Source of the DNA: Pseudomonas deceptionensis
Lineage (GTDB): Bacteria; Pseudomonadota; Gammaproteobacteria; Pseudomonadales; Pseudomonadaceae
Assembly (NCBI RefSeq): GCF_900106095.1
Contig: NZ_FNUD01000002.1
Coordinates: forward strand, 1,943,501 to 2,007,500
Direction: 5' to 3'
Length of the DNA: 64,000 nt
Both the position numbers and the translations under genes were made by a program. The notes below the pieces were generated by a model. That model was given only the letters and a program-made list of their open reading frames with translations. It made no database searches and was not told where the DNA came from. Shown one piece after another: positions 26,396 to 34,102 of the stretch. The stretch's first letter is position 1, and every line of letters starts with the position of its first letter.

Positions 26396-27253
26396 CTAGG
26401 AATAAGCTTCAAGGACCTGTGGGACGGTGCTGTTTTTCTTGATGAATGCGTCACTCAGTTCAATCACGCGGCGGTATTGAAGGTCGACCGTGATCATGTG
26501 ATAGCAGTTGTCGAGCAGCACTTTGGTCACCGGCCCGCCGAGATGACGCTCGACGTAATCGGCGTTCCAGCGGCTGGTGATGTCGTCTTCGATGGAGTGC
26601 ACGACCAGAGCCTGTGTGGTGATCGACGGCATGCGTTTTTTCACCACGGCGTTCATCCGGTGCAGTTCACGCACTGACACGCCGGCCATGGTCAACAGCC
26701 CGGCATTACCGCTCTCGCCGGCTTTCATCTGCCGTTCGACAATGGCCCGCAAACGTTCGTTTTTGATGCCATAGGGCGGCTTCTCCTCAAAGCTGCACAG
26801 GTGGACGCCAAACGGGATTTTCATGAGCAGGGGGCTCAGGAACGCCAGCTTGTTGATGCTCCAGCCGTCGTAGCGCAGGGTGGTGGAGTACATCAACAAA
26901 CCGGTGACTTGCCCCGGGTGCTCCGAGGCCACGTACATGGACATCACCGCGCCCATCGACAGCCCGCCGACGAACACCTGCCGGTGACGCTCACGTATGC
27001 CGACGAAGGTTTTACGCACCCCCTCGTACCAGTCTTGCCAGCCGGTGGCTTGCAAGTCGCTGTTGTCACCGCAATGGCCGGCCAGAGTGGGAACGTACAC
27101 CGTGCACGTCCCGTCCCTGGCCAGCCCCTGGGCCACCCGACGCAACTCCGTCGGGGTGCCGGTGAGGCCGTGGATCAACAACACCGCGACCTCACCCGTG
27201 CCGAGAACGAAACCGGAGCTGCCTTCGCCCAGATCGATCTCTGCCCCGTTCAA
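26396..27253 (-). CDS. Alpha/beta-hydrolase (carboxylesterase/lipase-like)
   Basis: This 285-residue protein has the oxyanion-hole motif LLIHGLTGTPTE, the nucleophile elbow GGLSMGAVMS (Ser about 97), the acid region VVHSIEDDITS and the catalytic His in NCYHMITVD, so the triad is complete. It resembles small bacterial carboxylesterases and monoacylglycerol lipases; it has no signal peptide, so a cytoplasmic location is likely. The start codon overlaps the aminotransferase stop (ATGA), so it is translationally coupled to that gene. The context suggests cleavage of an ester or thioester within a short pathway using the aminotransferase and phosphatase; the substrate is unknown. Confidence 0.85.
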   Translation of the reverse strand: MNGAEIDLGEGSSGFVLGTGEVAVLLIHGLTGTPTELRRVAQGLARDGTCTVYVPTLAGHCGDNSDLQATGWQDWYEGVRKTFVGIRERHRQVFVGGLSMGAVMSMYVASEHPGQVTGLLMYSTTLRYDGWSINKLAFLSPLLMKIPFGVHLCSFEEKPPYGIKNERLRAIVERQMKAGESGNAGLLTMAGVSVRELHRMNAVVKKRMPSITTQALVVHSIEDDITSRWNADYVERHLGGPVTKVLLDNCYHMITVDLQYRRVIELSDAFIKKNSTVPQVLEAYS

Positions 27254-28644
27254 CGTTTCATCGCTCGCTGCAACAGGCGGTCGAGCAGGGCGATGCCCAG
27301 GTCGATTTCGGCGTAGCTGATTTCCAGTGACGGGGCCAGGGTGATGACGTTCTTGTAGTAGCCGCCCACGTCCAGAATCAGACCCAGACGCTTGCCGTCG
27401 ATTTCGATGTCGCCCTTCATGCCTTCTTCGACCATGAAGTCCAGGGTGGCCTTGTCCGGGGTGAAGCCGTCCGGGCCGCAGATTTCGCAGCGCAGCGCCA
27501 GGCCCAAGCCGTCAACGTCGCCAATGATCGGGTAGCGTTTTTGCAGGTCCTGCAGGCCGTCCAGGAAGTACTTGCCCTTGGCCATGACCATCGCGCCGTA
27601 GTCGACCTCGCTGGTCATCTTGAACATTTCCAGGCCCACCGCCGTGCCCAGCGGGTTGGAGGCAAAGGTGGAGTGGGTCGAACCCGGCGGGAAGATTTTC
27701 GGGTTGATCAGCTCTTCACGTGCCCAGATGCCGCCCAGCGGGTTGAGGCCGTTGGTCAGCGCCTTGCCGAACACGATCACGTCGGGTTTGACGTCGAAGT
27801 GCTCAATCGACCACAGCTTGCCGGTGCGCCAGAAGCCCATCTGGATTTCGTCGACCACCATCAAGATGCCGTGCTGATCCAGCACGTGTTTGAGTTCGCT
27901 GTAAAAGTTCATCGGCGGGATCACGTAGCCGCCGGTGCCCTGGATCGGCTCGACGTAAAACGCGGCGTATTCGCTCTGGCCGACTTTCGGGTCCCACACG
28001 CCGTTGTATTCCGTCTCGAACAGACGGGCGAATTGCTGCACGCAGTGGCTTCCGTACTCTTCCTTGGTCATGCCTTTGGGGCCGCGGAAGTGATACGGGA
28101 ACGGGATGAAGTTGGCGCGTTCGCCAAAGTGGCCGTAGCGGCGGCGATAGCGGTAGCTGGAAGTGATCGACGAGGCGCCGAGGGTGCGGCCGTGGTAGCC
28201 GCCTTCGAAGGCGAACATCAGGCTTTTGCCGTTGGTGGCGTTACGCACCACTTTCAATGAGTCTTCGATGGACTGCGAACCGCCCACGTTGAAGTGCACA
28301 CGCCCGTCCAGGCCAAACTTGTTTTTGGCGTCGACCGCGATGCGTTCCGACAGCTCGATCTTGCCCTTGTGCAGGTACTGGCTGGCGATTTGCGGCAGGG
28401 TGTCGATCTGTTGTTTCAGCGCGTTGTTCAAACGTGGGTTGGAGTAACCGAAGTTGACCGCCGAGTACCACATTTGCAGATCGAGGTAGGCCTGGTCTTC
28501 GGTGTCCCACACGTAGGAACCTTCGCAGCGGCTGAAAATACGTGGTGGTTCGATGTAGTGAACGGTGTCGCCGTATGAGCAGTACTTGGCTTCTTTTTCC
28601 AGGAGAATCTGGTCTTCAGGTGTAGCGATTCGGATATCAGACAT
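27250..28644 (-). CDS. Class III PLP-dependent aminotransferase, substrate unknown
   Basis: The protein has 464 residues from ATG 28644, which overlaps the end of the phosphatase gene; upstream in-frame codons lie inside that gene and are not used. Class III features are ALDLQMWYSAVNFGYSNP-type dimer contacts, GGSQSIEDSLK, the cofactor motif VVDEIQMGFWRTGK with Asp-x-x-Gln, and the Schiff-base lysine in VIVFGKALTNGLNPLGG. STHSTFASNPLG is the phosphate-binding loop. The family moves the omega-amino group of ornithine, GABA, beta-alanine, taurine or diamines. This one does not look like GabT, ArgD or the diamine aminotransferases I know. It is the central gene of the phosphatase-aminotransferase-hydrolase unit. 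Confidence 0.9.
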   Translation of the reverse strand: MSDIRIATPEDQILLEKEAKYCSYGDTVHYIEPPRIFSRCEGSYVWDTEDQAYLDLQMWYSAVNFGYSNPRLNNALKQQIDTLPQIASQYLHKGKIELSERIAVDAKNKFGLDGRVHFNVGGSQSIEDSLKVVRNATNGKSLMFAFEGGYHGRTLGASSITSSYRYRRRYGHFGERANFIPFPYHFRGPKGMTKEEYGSHCVQQFARLFETEYNGVWDPKVGQSEYAAFYVEPIQGTGGYVIPPMNFYSELKHVLDQHGILMVVDEIQMGFWRTGKLWSIEHFDVKPDVIVFGKALTNGLNPLGGIWAREELINPKIFPPGSTHSTFASNPLGTAVGLEMFKMTSEVDYGAMVMAKGKYFLDGLQDLQKRYPIIGDVDGLGLALRCEICGPDGFTPDKATLDFMVEEGMKGDIEIDGKRLGLILDVGGYYKNVITLAPSLEISYAEIDLGIALLDRLLQRAMKR

Positions 28645-29332
28645 GGTTGAAGAGTTCCTGCTGTTCACGAGAATAGTTGGGAGCGTTGGCGGCGTTGCTC
28701 GACAGCTTGGCAAGCAGTGCCGGGAGTTCAGAGAACGAGTCGAAGCGGGCATAAGGAATGCCGTTGCGTTCACAGTGTTCGGCGAGGCTGTCTTTGGCGA
28801 ACACGAAGTCGGCGCCGGCGGCTACGCACATGTCGGAGCGGCCATCGCCAATCACCAGCACGCGTTTGCCGCCGGGGGTGGATTTGCATTTGCAGTTGCC
28901 GGAGGCGGCCCGGCAGGCATCGCTGGAATACGGGAAGTCGATGCGCCAGCTGTTCTGGTCGACCTGACGCAGACGGTTGGCAAGGATCGGCAACAGGCTC
29001 ACGTAGTTGCGGGCCAGGATGCGGGCGATGCCTTGCTCGATGCCGTCACTGACGACTTCGATCGAGGCGCCGAGGCCAATCACGTGGTCAACGAAATCCG
29101 GAAAATCGGGGTCGATTTCAATGGTGTCGAAATAGGCCAGCAACTCGGCTGGCGAAGCTTTGACCAGCGCTAGCTGGCGGCTCAGGCATTCACGCGAACC
29201 GATCTCACCCTGCAACCATTGATCTTCGATCGCTTCCCAGCTGGGGTCCGCGAAGCGTTGAAGAATGTTGTCGATGACGTCGGTGCGGGTAATGGTCCCG
29301 TCGAAATCACACACGATATGCCATTGCATCAT
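28637..29332 (-). CDS. HAD-IB phosphatase (MtnX/PSP-like)
   Basis: The protein has about 231 residues. The N-terminal motif HIVCDFDGTITRTDVID is HAD motif I (D-x-D-G-T, nucleophile and acid/base aspartates); motif II lies in VVSDGI, and motif III/IV is VLVIGDGRSDMCVA. Helical-cap layout and length match HAD subfamily IB (phosphoserine, phosphoethanolamine or MtnX-type phosphatases). An internal CRAASGNCKCKST is cysteine-rich and unusual. Three clustered ATGs (29338, 29332, 29329) are possible; 29332 is best spaced from AGGA. It is the first gene of the sigma-54 unit, with a leader of about 40 bases, and its last codons overlap the aminotransferase start. Confidence 0.85.
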   Translation of the reverse strand: MMQWHIVCDFDGTITRTDVIDNILQRFADPSWEAIEDQWLQGEIGSRECLSRQLALVKASPAELLAYFDTIEIDPDFPDFVDHVIGLGASIEVVSDGIEQGIARILARNYVSLLPILANRLRQVDQNSWRIDFPYSSDACRAASGNCKCKSTPGGKRVLVIGDGRSDMCVAAGADFVFAKDSLAEHCERNGIPYARFDSFSELPALLAKLSSNAANAPNYSREQQELFNHV

Positions 29333-29382
29333 CTGCATTGTCCTGTTGAGGAGACGCGCACTTTGCGCATGGAACAGGACAG

Positions 29383-29399
29383 AGCATGGAGTGTGCCAA
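29383..29399 (-). promoter_or_regulatory. Sigma-54 (-24/-12) promoter of the phosphatase-aminotransferase-hydrolase-kinase-regulator unit
   Basis: On the minus strand the sequence is TTGGCAC-ACTCC-ATGCT. It agrees with TTGGCAC-N5-TTGCW at all but one position, with the invariant GG and GC dinucleotides at correct spacing. The expected transcription start is about 29373, some 40 bases before the first gene. The operon encodes a GAFTGA-type activator, so the pair of observations supports each other. Confidence 0.85.
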
Positions 29400-29404
29400 C
29401 TAAG

Positions 29405-29428
29405 AAAAGCCCCGCGGGCCGGGGCTTT
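29405..29428. terminator. GC-rich hairpin just upstream of the sigma-54 promoter
   Basis: The stem AAAGCCCCG/CGGGGCTTT closes a 5-base loop and is followed on the minus strand by TTTTCTT. It looks like an intrinsic terminator placed directly upstream of the -24 element. It could insulate the sigma-54 promoter from leftward read-through. Confidence 0.65.
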
Positions 29429-29460
29429 GGCGCGACATCGCAGTGAGGCTTGAGGGCTGA

Positions 29461-29487
29461 AGCTACAATTTTTGTAGCTTGCTACAA
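29461..29487. promoter_or_regulatory. Candidate enhancer (UAS): 19-bp dyad plus third half-site
   Basis: AGCTACAA-TTT-TTGTAGCT is a perfect dyad (29461-29479), and a further direct half-site GCTACAA follows at 29481-29487. It lies about 63 bases upstream of the -24 element of the minus-strand operon, a normal position for an NtrC-family activator, and about 50 bases upstream of the rightward mipA-like gene. The operon-encoded regulator is the obvious candidate binder (inference). Confidence 0.65.
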
Positions 29488-29536
29488 ACAACATCAGTGC
29501 TTGCGTCGACGGCTCGAAAAGGAGGTTCATGCGCGC

Positions 29537-30325
29537 ATGAACTTCAATGGAACCCTTGTCATGAAAAATCCGGGCTGTGTGTTTTTGCTGCTCTCATTGC
29601 TGGGAGTCGGTGCTGGCGCGCAGGCTGCGGATGGCCCCACGGGCAAAGTGGGCGTCGGTATTGGCTATCAGTCCTACGATCCGAGTGGCAGCCGTTATCA
29701 GACGGTGCCGTTGCCCTATGTCGACATGGACTGGGGCGATGTCAGTCTTGATACCGATGACGGCCTGACCTGGAGCGCACTGAAAGTCGATGGCTGGAGT
29801 GCCGGGCCGTTTATCAACTATCTGCCCGGGCGCAATGCCAATGGCTCGCTGCGCGGGCTGCGGGATGTATCAGACATGGCGCAGCTCGGCGGCTTTGTGC
29901 AGTACAGCCCGGCCGATTACTGGCGCGTGTACGCGCAACTGGGCCAGGCCATGGGCGGCGCAGGCGGGCAGGGCGGGGTGCTGGGGCAGGTCGGCGGGGA
30001 GTTGGGGTACCCGTCGGGGCTGGGCATTATCGGTAGCAGCCAGTTGGCGGTGCACTTTGCGGATGGTCGCCAGACCTCGACCTTTTTCGGGGTCAGTGCC
30101 CGTGAGTCCCAGGCTTCGGGGATCTCGTCCTACCATGCCAACGGTGGTTTTCAGAACGTGACACTGACCCAGAGCTTCGATTTTCCGGTGTCTGAACACT
30201 GGTCGTTGGAGACCAGTGCCAGCTGGACTCACCTGGTGGGTTCGGCCGCAGACAGCAGCATCGTCCGGGAACAGGGCGATGTGAATCAGGGGGCGGTGCA
30301 GACGGCGGTGAGTTACAAGTTCTAA
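29537..30325 (+). CDS. MipA/OmpV-family outer-membrane protein
   Basis: The precursor has 262 residues from ATG 29537, with AGGAGG at 11 bases; an internal ATG at 29570 would give a compact signal peptide (KNPGCVFLLLSLLGVGAGAQA). The mature part has alternating amphipathic strands, begins GKVGVGIGYQSYDPSGSRY, contains VPLPYVDMDWGDVSL, and ends with an aromatic terminal strand QTAVSYKF typical of outer-membrane beta barrels. The OmpV/MipA layout and length fit. The gene is divergent from the sigma-54 unit, and the dyad at 29461 lies in its promoter region. It may therefore belong to the same response, for example as a channel for the substrate. Confidence 0.85.
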   Translation: MNFNGTLVMKNPGCVFLLLSLLGVGAGAQAADGPTGKVGVGIGYQSYDPSGSRYQTVPLPYVDMDWGDVSLDTDDGLTWSALKVDGWSAGPFINYLPGRNANGSLRGLRDVSDMAQLGGFVQYSPADYWRVYAQLGQAMGGAGGQGGVLGQVGGELGYPSGLGIIGSSQLAVHFADGRQTSTFFGVSARESQASGISSYHANGGFQNVTLTQSFDFPVSEHWSLETSASWTHLVGSAADSSIVREQGDVNQGAVQTAVSYKF

Positions 30326-30333
30326 AAAGGCTC

Positions 30334-30372
30334 TCCTCCACCCTCTCCCGGTGGGAAAGGGTTGGGGGAGGG
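30334..30372. repeat. Imperfect C/G-rich intergenic hairpin
   Basis: The arms CCTCCACCCTCTCCC and GGGAAAGGGTTGGGGGAGG pair imperfectly around GGT. It sits between the convergent mipA-like and glpM-like genes, just after the former's stop. It probably serves as a terminator or transcript-end stabiliser, although no T-run follows. Confidence 0.55.
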
Positions 30373-30381
30373 AAGCCGCGT

Positions 30382-30717
30382 TCAGTGCAATCGCACCCAC
30401 ACGCTGACCAGCACCGTGGCGGCCATCAGCCACGCAACGGCGGCCAGAGCCAATGAAGCTTCGAGCCGCATGCGGTCCACCAGCAGGTACAGGGCCGCCA
30501 GGTACACAAAATAGGGAATGATCGACCACATGCCGAAGACGATGGTGGTTTTCAGGTCGTCCAGCGAGCGCCCTTTGCCGACGATGTAGTGCGCAATCAG
30601 GGCAAAGGTAGGGAACAGCGGTACAAGCCCTGCGATGTAGTAGTTTTTGGTCTTGGCCAGCATCGCCAGAATGATCACTACGCCAGCGCCCAGGGCCGCT
30701 TTCAGAATCAGATCCAT
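30382..30717 (-). CDS. glpM: GlpM-family small membrane protein
   Basis: This 111-residue protein has four hydrophobic segments (about 5-21, 27-45, 58-78, 85-108), beginning LILKAALGAGVVIILAMLAKTKNYYIAGLVPLFPTFALIAHYIVG. The sequence matches what I recall of Pseudomonas GlpM, an inner-membrane protein encoded near glpD and linked to alginate production in P. aeruginosa; its biochemical activity is not established. Its start overlaps the stop of the upstream aauR-like gene (TAATG), so it is probably translated as the last gene of the aau transcript. Here it is separated from glpD by the whole acidic amino acid uptake cluster. Confidence 0.82.
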   Translation of the reverse strand: MDLILKAALGAGVVIILAMLAKTKNYYIAGLVPLFPTFALIAHYIVGKGRSLDDLKTTIVFGMWSIIPYFVYLAALYLLVDRMRLEASLALAAVAWLMAATVLVSVWVRLH

Positions 30718-32042
30718 TAGTGAGCCAGCCCGTATTTTTTGACTTTGTCGAACAGTGTGGTCTTGGCCATCCCCAGCTCCTGGCTGGCCTGGGTCAGGTT
30801 GCCGCCGCTGCGCTGCAAGGCGTCGTTGAGCAAATTGCGCTCGAAGGCTTCGACCGCTTCCGAAAAGCCGAGCCCTTGGGCGACATTGCTGCCCGGTTTT
30901 TTGAACGCGGGCAGGCCCAGGGCGAATCGCTCCGCCACGTTGCGCAGCTCACGCACGTTGCCCGGCCAGTCATGGCTCATCAGGCTGGACAGGGTCTGGT
31001 TGTCCAGCTCGGGCGTTTCGCGGTCGAAACGCAGGGACGATTGCTGCAGGAAGTACTCGAACAGTTGCAGGATGTCTTCGCGGCGCTCGCGCAACGGCGG
31101 AAGTTCGAGGGTGACGACGTTCAAGCGGTAATAGAGATCGCTGCGGAACTGGCTGACCTTGCTCAGTTGGTCGAGGTCGGACTTGGTGGCGGCGATTACC
31201 CGGCAATCAACGTCGATGCTCTGGTTTGAGCCCAGTCGCTCCAGCGTGCGCTCCTGCAAGACCCGCAGCAGTTTGATTTGCAGGTTAAGCGGCATGCTTT
31301 CGACCTCGTCGAGAAACAGCGAGCCGCCATGGGCGTGTTCGATTTTGCCGATGCGGCGTTTGCCTGCGCCGGTAAAAGCGTTGGCTTCGTGGCCGAAAAT
31401 CTCGCTTTCAAACAGGTTTTCGGGCAAGCCACCGCAGTTGAGGGCAACAAACTGCTGGGGCTGGCGCCGGCTGAAGTCGTGCAGGCAGCGGGCGACCAGT
31501 TCTTTGCCCGTGCCGGTCTCACCTTCAATCAGTACGTTGGCCGAGGTGTCGGCGACGTTGGCAATCAGTTCGCGCAACTGCTGCATGGCGGGCGAGCGCC
31601 CGATGATTCGCCCTTCAAGGGAGTCTCGCTCGGCCAGTTGCCGGCGCAGCGACCACACTTCCCGCGCCAGGCTGCGTTGCTCCAGCGCGCGGCGGGCCAC
31701 GTCGACCAGCCGTTCAGGGGAAAACGGCTTTTCCATGAAGTCATAGGCGCCATCGCGCATGGCTCCCACGGCCATGGAAATATCGCCATGCCCGGTAATC
31801 AGTACCACCGGCAGACTGCGGTCGCGGGCCTTGAGGCGTTTGAGCAACTCCAGGCCATCGATCCCGGGCAGGCGGATGTCACTGATGACGATGCCGGGGA
31901 AGTTATCGCCCACCAGCGCCAGGGCCTGCTCGGCACTGCTTACGCCTTCGCTGCGAATGTCTTCGAGTGCCAGCGCCTGTTGGCATCCGAGCAGGACATG
32001 GGGGTCGTCTTCAACAATCAGGACGGTCAGCTCGTTATTCAT
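30717..32042 (-). CDS. aauR: Sigma-54-dependent response regulator AauR/DctD-like
   Basis: This 441-residue regulator has receiver Asp55 (VISDIRLPGIDG), Walker A GETGTGKE (174-181), the Walker B region GSLFLDEVESMP and a C-terminal Fis helix-turn-helix (LTQASQELGMAKTTLFDKVKKYGL). The sigma-54 contact motif reads NAFTGA (221-226) instead of GAFTGA. Position directly after aatJQMP and the kinase matches AauR of P. putida, the activator of acidic amino acid uptake. Its recognition sequence TTCGG-N4-CCGAA is present upstream of the transporter at 37622-37635. ATGA overlap couples it to the kinase gene. DctD, the C4-dicarboxylate regulator, is the close relative and main alternative. Confidence 0.87.
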   Translation of the reverse strand: MNNELTVLIVEDDPHVLLGCQQALALEDIRSEGVSSAEQALALVGDNFPGIVISDIRLPGIDGLELLKRLKARDRSLPVVLITGHGDISMAVGAMRDGAYDFMEKPFSPERLVDVARRALEQRSLAREVWSLRRQLAERDSLEGRIIGRSPAMQQLRELIANVADTSANVLIEGETGTGKELVARCLHDFSRRQPQQFVALNCGGLPENLFESEIFGHEANAFTGAGKRRIGKIEHAHGGSLFLDEVESMPLNLQIKLLRVLQERTLERLGSNQSIDVDCRVIAATKSDLDQLSKVSQFRSDLYYRLNVVTLELPPLRERREDILQLFEYFLQQSSLRFDRETPELDNQTLSSLMSHDWPGNVRELRNVAERFALGLPAFKKPGSNVAQGLGFSEAVEAFERNLLNDALQRSGGNLTQASQELGMAKTTLFDKVKKYGLAH

Positions 32043-33943
32043 ATCGGCTCGGCCTTAGCGGGTTGCACCAGCGGTAAAAGAAGGACAAAGGCGACACCAC
32101 CACTGGCCGGGAACTCGACACTGAGGTTGCCGCCAGCGGCTGCGGCCAAACTGGCCGACAGTGTCAAGCCCAGGCCCAGACCCTGTTCGCCGGGTTTGGT
32201 GGTGAAGAAGGGCTCAAATAAATGTTTACGGGCTTCGGGTTCAATTCCAGGGCCGTTATCGCGAACCCACAGGCGGTATTTTTCTTCACTGGCTTCGCCC
32301 TCCAGCCACAGCCGTGGCGGAGTCGTCTGGCCCTGCATGGCGTCCAGCGCGTTGCCAATCAGGTTGACCAGGATTTGCTCCAGCCGGGTCTGGTCAATCT
32401 TGAGTGGCACATCACTGATATCGCGTTGCAGCTGCACGCCGGACTCTTCCAGACGACTGGCGAGCAGTTGCAGTGCTGCGTCCACAGCCTTGCCCAGGCT
32501 GGCCTGGCCATGATCATCGCCACGGCGGGCAAACGAGCGCAGGTTGGCGGTGATGCGGCCCATGCGGTCGACCAGGTTGTTGATGGTGTTGAGGTTCTCG
32601 GCGGCGACCTCGAGATTGCCGCGCTCAAGGAAGCGCACGGTATTGCCCGACAGCGTGCGCAAGGCCGCCAAAGGCTGATTCAATTCATGGGCAATGCTGG
32701 TGGACATCTGCCCGATGGCGGCCAGTTTTCCGGCTTGTACAAGTTCATCCTGGGCCCGGCGCAACGTGTCTTCAGCCTGGCGCCGTTCACGAATCTGGCC
32801 CTTGAGGCGTTCGTTGCTGGCCCGCAGGTGTGTGGTGCGCTCGGCGATTTTTCGTTCCAGCTGGTTGTTGGCTTCCTGCAGGGCTTCGCGGGCAGCGAGC
32901 CGGGTGGCAATGACTTTGCGCCGTTCATTCCAGGCAATCAGCAGGAAGGCCAGAAAGGCGAACGCCACCGCCACCAGCATGCCCTGATTCGCCGCTTCCC
33001 GGCGCAGGTCCTGCAAGGGGGTGAGCAGGGTGATATCCCACGGGGTGTCATTGAGTTTGCGGGTCTGCGCCAGGTAGCTGACTTCCTGCTGGTCGGTGAC
33101 CACTTCGCGGTGGGTGGCAAAGGTGACTTTCTCCACCCCTTCAGCCAGATGCTCTCGTTCCAGCGGCTCGAGCTCATTAAGGGGCCACCAGTAATACTGG
33201 AGGCTGCGGGCCAGTTTCTCTTTGGTTTCAGCCGTGAGCGGGCGTACGGACTTGAGCCGTCGGGACGGGTCGCTGGACAGAATGATGATGCCGTTTTCGT
33301 CGCTCACATAGGCTTCGAGACGGGCCCGTTGCCAGCGTTCCTCCAGGGCTTCGAGGCGGACCTTGATCACCGCTACACCAATGATCTTGCCTTGTTCTTC
33401 CAGGCCGTGGGCCAGGTAATAGCCGGGCTCGCCGGAGGTGCTGCCGATCCCGTAAAAGCGCCCAGGCTGACCGCGCACGGCATCTTGAAAGTAGGCGCGA
33501 AATGACAGGTCTTCGCCCAGATAACTGTCGGTATCACGCCAGTTGCTGGTGGCCATCACTCGGCCAGTGGTGTCGAGCACATAGATGGCCCGGCTGCGGC
33601 TGCGACGGTTGAGGCCTTCGAGGTATTGATTGACGGTGACCCGGTTTTGCACGGTCGGGTCAGCCAGTAATTCAGAAACACTGGACTCCAGCTCAAGCAG
33701 GCTGGGCAGGTAGGTGTATTTGCCCAGTTCGCTCTCGACGGTACGGGCATGGAGCTCAAGCTGACGTTCGCCGTTTTCGCTGAGCGCGCGGATACCGAAG
33801 TGTTCGCTGACGCGATAGCCCGCGTAGCCCAGCCCGATGGTCAACAGGATGATCAGCGGCGGCAACAGGAAATGACGGAGCAGACGAGGTTTCACGGCAA
33901 GTGAGGGCGGAGCACCGCGATAAAGAGTGGGGTCGCATTTCAT
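32039..33943 (-). CDS. aauS: Sensor histidine kinase AauS/DctB-like
   Basis: This kinase of about 634 residues starts at ATG 33943 (a GTG lies directly before it). A membrane segment at about 25-45 is followed by a large periplasmic double-Cache-type sensor (46-318; AIYVLDTTGRVMATSNW, DLSFRAYFQDAVRGQPGRFYGIGSTSGEPGYYLA), which is the layout of DctB. A second membrane segment spans 323-340. A coiled coil rich in Glu/Arg (350-400) precedes the phospho-acceptor motif STSIAHELNQPLAAL (His about 419), N box NLIGNALDAM and DNGPGI/GLGLGLTLS ATP-binding glycines. It presumably senses periplasmic glutamate or aspartate and phosphorylates the coupled sigma-54 regulator. Confidence 0.87.
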   Translation of the reverse strand: MKCDPTLYRGAPPSLAVKPRLLRHFLLPPLIILLTIGLGYAGYRVSEHFGIRALSENGERQLELHARTVESELGKYTYLPSLLELESSVSELLADPTVQNRVTVNQYLEGLNRRSRSRAIYVLDTTGRVMATSNWRDTDSYLGEDLSFRAYFQDAVRGQPGRFYGIGSTSGEPGYYLAHGLEEQGKIIGVAVIKVRLEALEERWQRARLEAYVSDENGIIILSSDPSRRLKSVRPLTAETKEKLARSLQYYWWPLNELEPLEREHLAEGVEKVTFATHREVVTDQQEVSYLAQTRKLNDTPWDITLLTPLQDLRREAANQGMLVAVAFAFLAFLLIAWNERRKVIATRLAAREALQEANNQLERKIAERTTHLRASNERLKGQIRERRQAEDTLRRAQDELVQAGKLAAIGQMSTSIAHELNQPLAALRTLSGNTVRFLERGNLEVAAENLNTINNLVDRMGRITANLRSFARRGDDHGQASLGKAVDAALQLLASRLEESGVQLQRDISDVPLKIDQTRLEQILVNLIGNALDAMQGQTTPPRLWLEGEASEEKYRLWVRDNGPGIEPEARKHLFEPFFTTKPGEQGLGLGLTLSASLAAAAGGNLSVEFPASGGVAFVLLLPLVQPAKAEPI

Positions 33944-33979
33944 CACAGATGCCTTGTCGCGATAAGAGGCACGCGAAAA

Positions 33980-34082
33980 CTGTAGCCGCTGCCGCAGGCT
34001 GCGATGGGCTGCGAAGCAGCCCTGCTTTGTTAAAAAGCGAAGCCCCTTCGGGCTTCGTCGCAGCCTGCGGCAGCGGCTACAG
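33980..34082. repeat. REPIN: inverted REP pair with 25-bp perfect arms
   Basis: The outer arms are perfect reverse complements: the left begins CTGTAGCCGCTGCCGCAGGC and the right ends GCCTGCGGCAGCGGCTACAG. A GAAGCCC/GGGCTTC hairpin lies inside. It sits between aatP (stop at 34103) and aauS (start at 33943). It could both lower read-through into the regulators and protect the transporter mRNA 3' end. It is a diverged relative of the element at 540-643. Confidence 0.92.
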
Positions 34083-34102
34083 GTATTGGGCTTGCGCCAG
34101 AC

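Noticed and set aside
30717..33943. Assignment as DctB/DctD for C4-dicarboxylate uptake
   Set aside because: No dctA or dctPQM is adjacent, whereas the acidic amino acid transporter and an exact AauR-type site are; AauS/AauR is the better fit.
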